A DNA stretch of 64,000 nt from Litchfieldia sinesaloumensis (GTDB lineage: Bacteria; Bacillota; Bacilli; Bacillales; Bacillaceae_L): the NCBI RefSeq assembly GCF_900156865.1, contig NZ_LT732529.1, positions 4,352,870 to 4,416,869 on the forward strand, read 5' to 3'. The notes under the pieces are model-generated. The model worked only from the letters and a program-made list of their open reading frames with translations. It had not been told where the DNA came from and made no database searches. The position numbers were made by a program, and so were the translations under genes. Positions 62,043 to 64,000 of this stretch are shown piece after piece (the stretch's first letter is position 1; each line of letters starts with the position of its first letter).

Positions 62043-63617
62043 GTGATAAAGGTAGCTTCGGATTTAAAGGGAATCGCAACGAAGTACAACGCAGCCGATA
62101 GATTTATTGAAGAAAATGTACGAAATGGACTTGGGGAGAAAGTAGCGATAGTAAGTGGAGATGAACAAGTTACTTATCAAGAGCTTCATAATCGTGTTAA
62201 CCAATTTGGAAACGCTCTCAAGAAGCTTGGTGTTGAAAATGAAAACCGAATGCTAATGGTTATGCATGATACTGCTGAGAATATAGTAGCATTTTATGGG
62301 GCAATTAAAATTGGTGCACTCCCAATCCCATCTAACACTATGTTGCAGCCAGGGGATTATGAATACCTCTTAAACCATAGTCGTTCAAAAGTGCTCGTTA
62401 TTCACGAGGATCTTTGGAGCAAAATTAAGGCAAATAGAGACCGGTTTGTCTTTCTTCAGCATGTTATCGTCGTTACAGATAATACGGCAGTCGACACAAC
62501 TGAAATTGACTACCACGAACTAATGAAAAATGCTTCTACAGAGCTTAACTCATTTATGTCAGTGAAGGATGACCCTGCTTTCTGGCTTTATAGTTCAGGT
62601 AGTACTGGGAATCCAAAAGGTGTTATTCACCATCAGAGAAGCATGGAGGCAGCGTATACCACGTACGCTAGACAAGTGCTGGGAATCACCGAAAATGACA
62701 TTACCTTCTCTGCATCAAAACTCTTCTTTGCATATGGACTAGGAAATGGAATGTATTTTCCATTAGGGGCTGGGGCGACAACTGTACTATTAAAAGAGCG
62801 TCCTACACCTGATAAAGTGTTTGAAACAATAGAAAAGACCAAACCTACCATCTTTTTTGGAGTTCCAACGCTTTATGGTAGTTTGATTAACTATGTAGAG
62901 CGAACTGGTAGAATTCCTGATTTATCCTCAGTCAGAGTTTGTGTTTCTGCTGGTGAGGCCCTCCCTGATACTTTTGTGAACAAATGGAAGCAGCTCTTTA
63001 ATCTTGATATTTTAGATGGAATTGGACTAACAGAAGCACTACATATTTTTATATCCAATCGAGTTGGAGATATTCGACCAGGAAGTACAGGAAAGCCTGT
63101 CCCTGGTTATGGAGCGAAAATCGTCAATGACAACTTCGAGGAAGTTGGACCAAACGAGGTCGGTGACTTAGTGATTAAAGGGGACAGTCTAACAGGTGGC
63201 TACTGGGCAAACATCGCTGAAAATCAGAAAAAACTAAAGGGCGAGTGGATGTATACTGGTGATAAATATTACAAAGATGAAGAGGGGTATTTTTGGTATT
63301 CGGGCCGTTCAGATGACATGTTGAAGGTAGGTGGAATCTGGGTATCTCCTATCGAGGTGGAATCTACTCTACTTAAACACGAGTCTGTACTTGAGGTTGC
63401 CGTTATTGGTGTTAAGACAGAAGATAACTTAGATCTACCAAAGGCTTGTATTGTACTTAAAGAAGGAGTGGCGCCATCAGAGCAACTGCAGGCCGAATTA
63501 AAAGCGTATGTAAAGTCAAACCTGGCACCTTATAAGTATCCTAGAATTATAGAATTCATGGATGAGATTCCGAAAACGGCTTCTGGCAAAATGCAACGTT
63601 TTAAATTAAGGAAATAG
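62043..63617 (+). CDS. Benzoate-CoA ligase family protein
   Basis: AMP-forming acyl-CoA synthetase (524 aa) of the benzoate-CoA ligase group. ATP motif YSSGSTGNPKG (183-193), the family segments KLFFAYGLGNGMYFPL (226-241) and DGIGLTEALHIFISNR, and the C-terminal catalytic K516 in TASGKMQRFK. These closely follow BadA/BclA-type enzymes and differ from PaaK, which is ~435 aa. It should activate benzoate, possibly hydroxy- or aminobenzoate, to the CoA thioester, the substrate for the ring oxygenase. Start is GTG 62043, AGGAGG 6 bases upstream. A separate unit by its 496-base leader; same strand as the paa operon. Confidence 0.92.
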   Translation: MIKVASDLKGIATKYNAADRFIEENVRNGLGEKVAIVSGDEQVTYQELHNRVNQFGNALKKLGVENENRMLMVMHDTAENIVAFYGAIKIGALPIPSNTMLQPGDYEYLLNHSRSKVLVIHEDLWSKIKANRDRFVFLQHVIVVTDNTAVDTTEIDYHELMKNASTELNSFMSVKDDPAFWLYSSGSTGNPKGVIHHQRSMEAAYTTYARQVLGITENDITFSASKLFFAYGLGNGMYFPLGAGATTVLLKERPTPDKVFETIEKTKPTIFFGVPTLYGSLINYVERTGRIPDLSSVRVCVSAGEALPDTFVNKWKQLFNLDILDGIGLTEALHIFISNRVGDIRPGSTGKPVPGYGAKIVNDNFEEVGPNEVGDLVIKGDSLTGGYWANIAENQKKLKGEWMYTGDKYYKDEEGYFWYSGRSDDMLKVGGIWVSPIEVESTLLKHESVLEVAVIGVKTEDNLDLPKACIVLKEGVAPSEQLQAELKAYVKSNLAPYKYPRIIEFMDEIPKTASGKMQRFKLRK

Positions 63618-63755
63618 TGAATCGTTAAAATTACGGAAGAAAAAATTGCGTAATAAATTGTGAACGTCAAAATTTAATTAAAAATAAATAGTTTCACATC
63701 CTAAAAGATATAAATAAACGTACTTATCAGTGGATATAGGTTGTATTGCTCAACG

Positions 63756-63782
63756 AGGCTCGGTAATTGCCGAGCCTTTTTT
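63756..63782 (+). terminator. Terminator after the ligase gene
   Basis: AGGCTCGG pairs perfectly with CCGAGCCT around TAATTG, with six T following. It lies about 140 bases past the ligase stop; bases 63618-63755 show nothing else. The stem resembles the one after hydratase copy 1. Confidence 0.88.
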
Positions 63783-63858
63783 CAGGCTACAAACTAATTT
63801 TTTTGTGTTTAAAACAGAAAACTCATTACGTTTTTTATTTGAAAGTTTTAAAAATGTA

Positions 63859-63887
63859 TTGAATATTTGGGTAGTTATAACTATAAT
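63859..63887 (+). promoter_or_regulatory. Candidate promoter at the right edge
   Basis: TTGAAT (63859-63864), 17 bases, TATAAT (63882-63887). Upstream, ATTACGTTTTTTA (63825-63837) equals the reverse complement of one half of the paaA operator. It would drive a gene that starts at the window end. Confidence 0.5.
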
Positions 63888-63990
63888 AATATTCAAAATA
63901 TTAAAAAGTTAGGAAGTTTGGAAAGGGGGGATTTGTTACATAATACCGGTTTGTTTGTGTAAATCAATTTTTCCACCAAAGAGGGTCAAA

Positions 63991-64000
63991 ATGAAGGCGT
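63991..64000 (+). CDS. Possible gene start cut by the window edge
   Basis: ATGAAGGCGT with GAGGG 5 bases upstream and a promoter-like pair about 100 bases before. Only three codons are in view, so the product is unknown. It may be the next gene of the aromatic island. Confidence 0.35.

Noticed and set aside
62043-63617. PaaK phenylacetate-CoA ligase
   Set aside because: Length (524 aa) and segments such as KLFFAYGLGN and GLTEALHIFISNR fit benzoate-CoA ligases; PaaK is about 435 aa and has other motifs.
63730-63912. 60-residue frame near the right edge
   Set aside because: It reads through a perfect terminator hairpin and a promoter-like stretch, with no ribosome site.

Overview
The window is low-GC DNA that looks like an aerobic, endospore-forming member of the Bacillaceae. 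Pointers are an intact gerA-type spore germination operon behind a sigma-G-like promoter, a cupin gene behind a sigma-K-like promoter, a complete seven-gene Mrp antiporter operon, YesN/YesM, YczE, YkuK and YvbH homologues, strong AGGAGG-type ribosome binding sites, and several GTG/TTG starts. I see no rRNA, tRNA, CRISPR, prophage or insertion sequence.

Layout. 1-584: the end of a 52-bp tandem repeat array. 822-6604: a minus-strand sugar ABC importer (binding protein, two permeases, no ATPase) with its YesM/YesN two-component system. 6883-17429: YczE-like membrane protein, pantothenate kinase, a DUF418-type membrane protein, an OmpR/histidine kinase pair, spermidine synthase, three poorly known genes and a Tyr-rich cupin. 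17530-25848: minus-strand transport and amino-acid genes: BCCT transporter, N-succinylamino acid racemase-like enzyme, GNAT acyltransferase, a large permease and a DctPQM TRAP system. 26214-33030: a Usp/KdpD-like protein divergent from mrpABCDEFG. 33128-38130: small unknown genes, YkuK, a second 52-bp array, YvbH, and an oxidoreductase/isomerase pair with a candidate CcpA site. 38193-49768: gerA operon (order A-C-B), an RlmCD-type rRNA methyltransferase, a second BCCT transporter, a GGDEF-EAL protein, a small unknown gene and the benzoate transporter benE.

49958-63617 is the most interesting part: an aromatic-acid CoA-thioester catabolic island. It has BenE, two almost identical enoyl-CoA hydratases about 10 kb apart, a 4-hydroxybenzoyl-CoA-type thioesterase, a PaaX-family regulator, a metallo-beta-lactamase hydrolase, a PaaA/PaaB/PaaC-type di-iron oxygenase with PaaD split into two separate genes, PaaH plus a degenerate PaaH paralogue, a thiolase, an aldehyde dehydrogenase and a benzoate-CoA ligase. 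PaaE, PaaZ, PaaK and BoxB/BoxC are not seen. Two promoters (before the first hydratase and before paaA) have the same layout: TTGAYA, 17 bp, TATATT, then a 27-bp operator-like sequence with 23 of 27 bases shared, most likely the PaaX operator. My reading is uptake by BenE, activation to benzoyl-CoA, ring oxygenation by a PaaABC-like enzyme, then ring opening and beta-oxidation. This is inference; the oxygenase substrate could instead be phenylacetyl-CoA.

The other unusual signal is a family of 52-bp-periodic arrays at three loci (1-584, about 34845-35010, about 53411-53900). Each unit carries a small inverted repeat built on TTCAT...ATGAA. The period is held almost exactly, is not a multiple of three, and equals about five turns of B-DNA.
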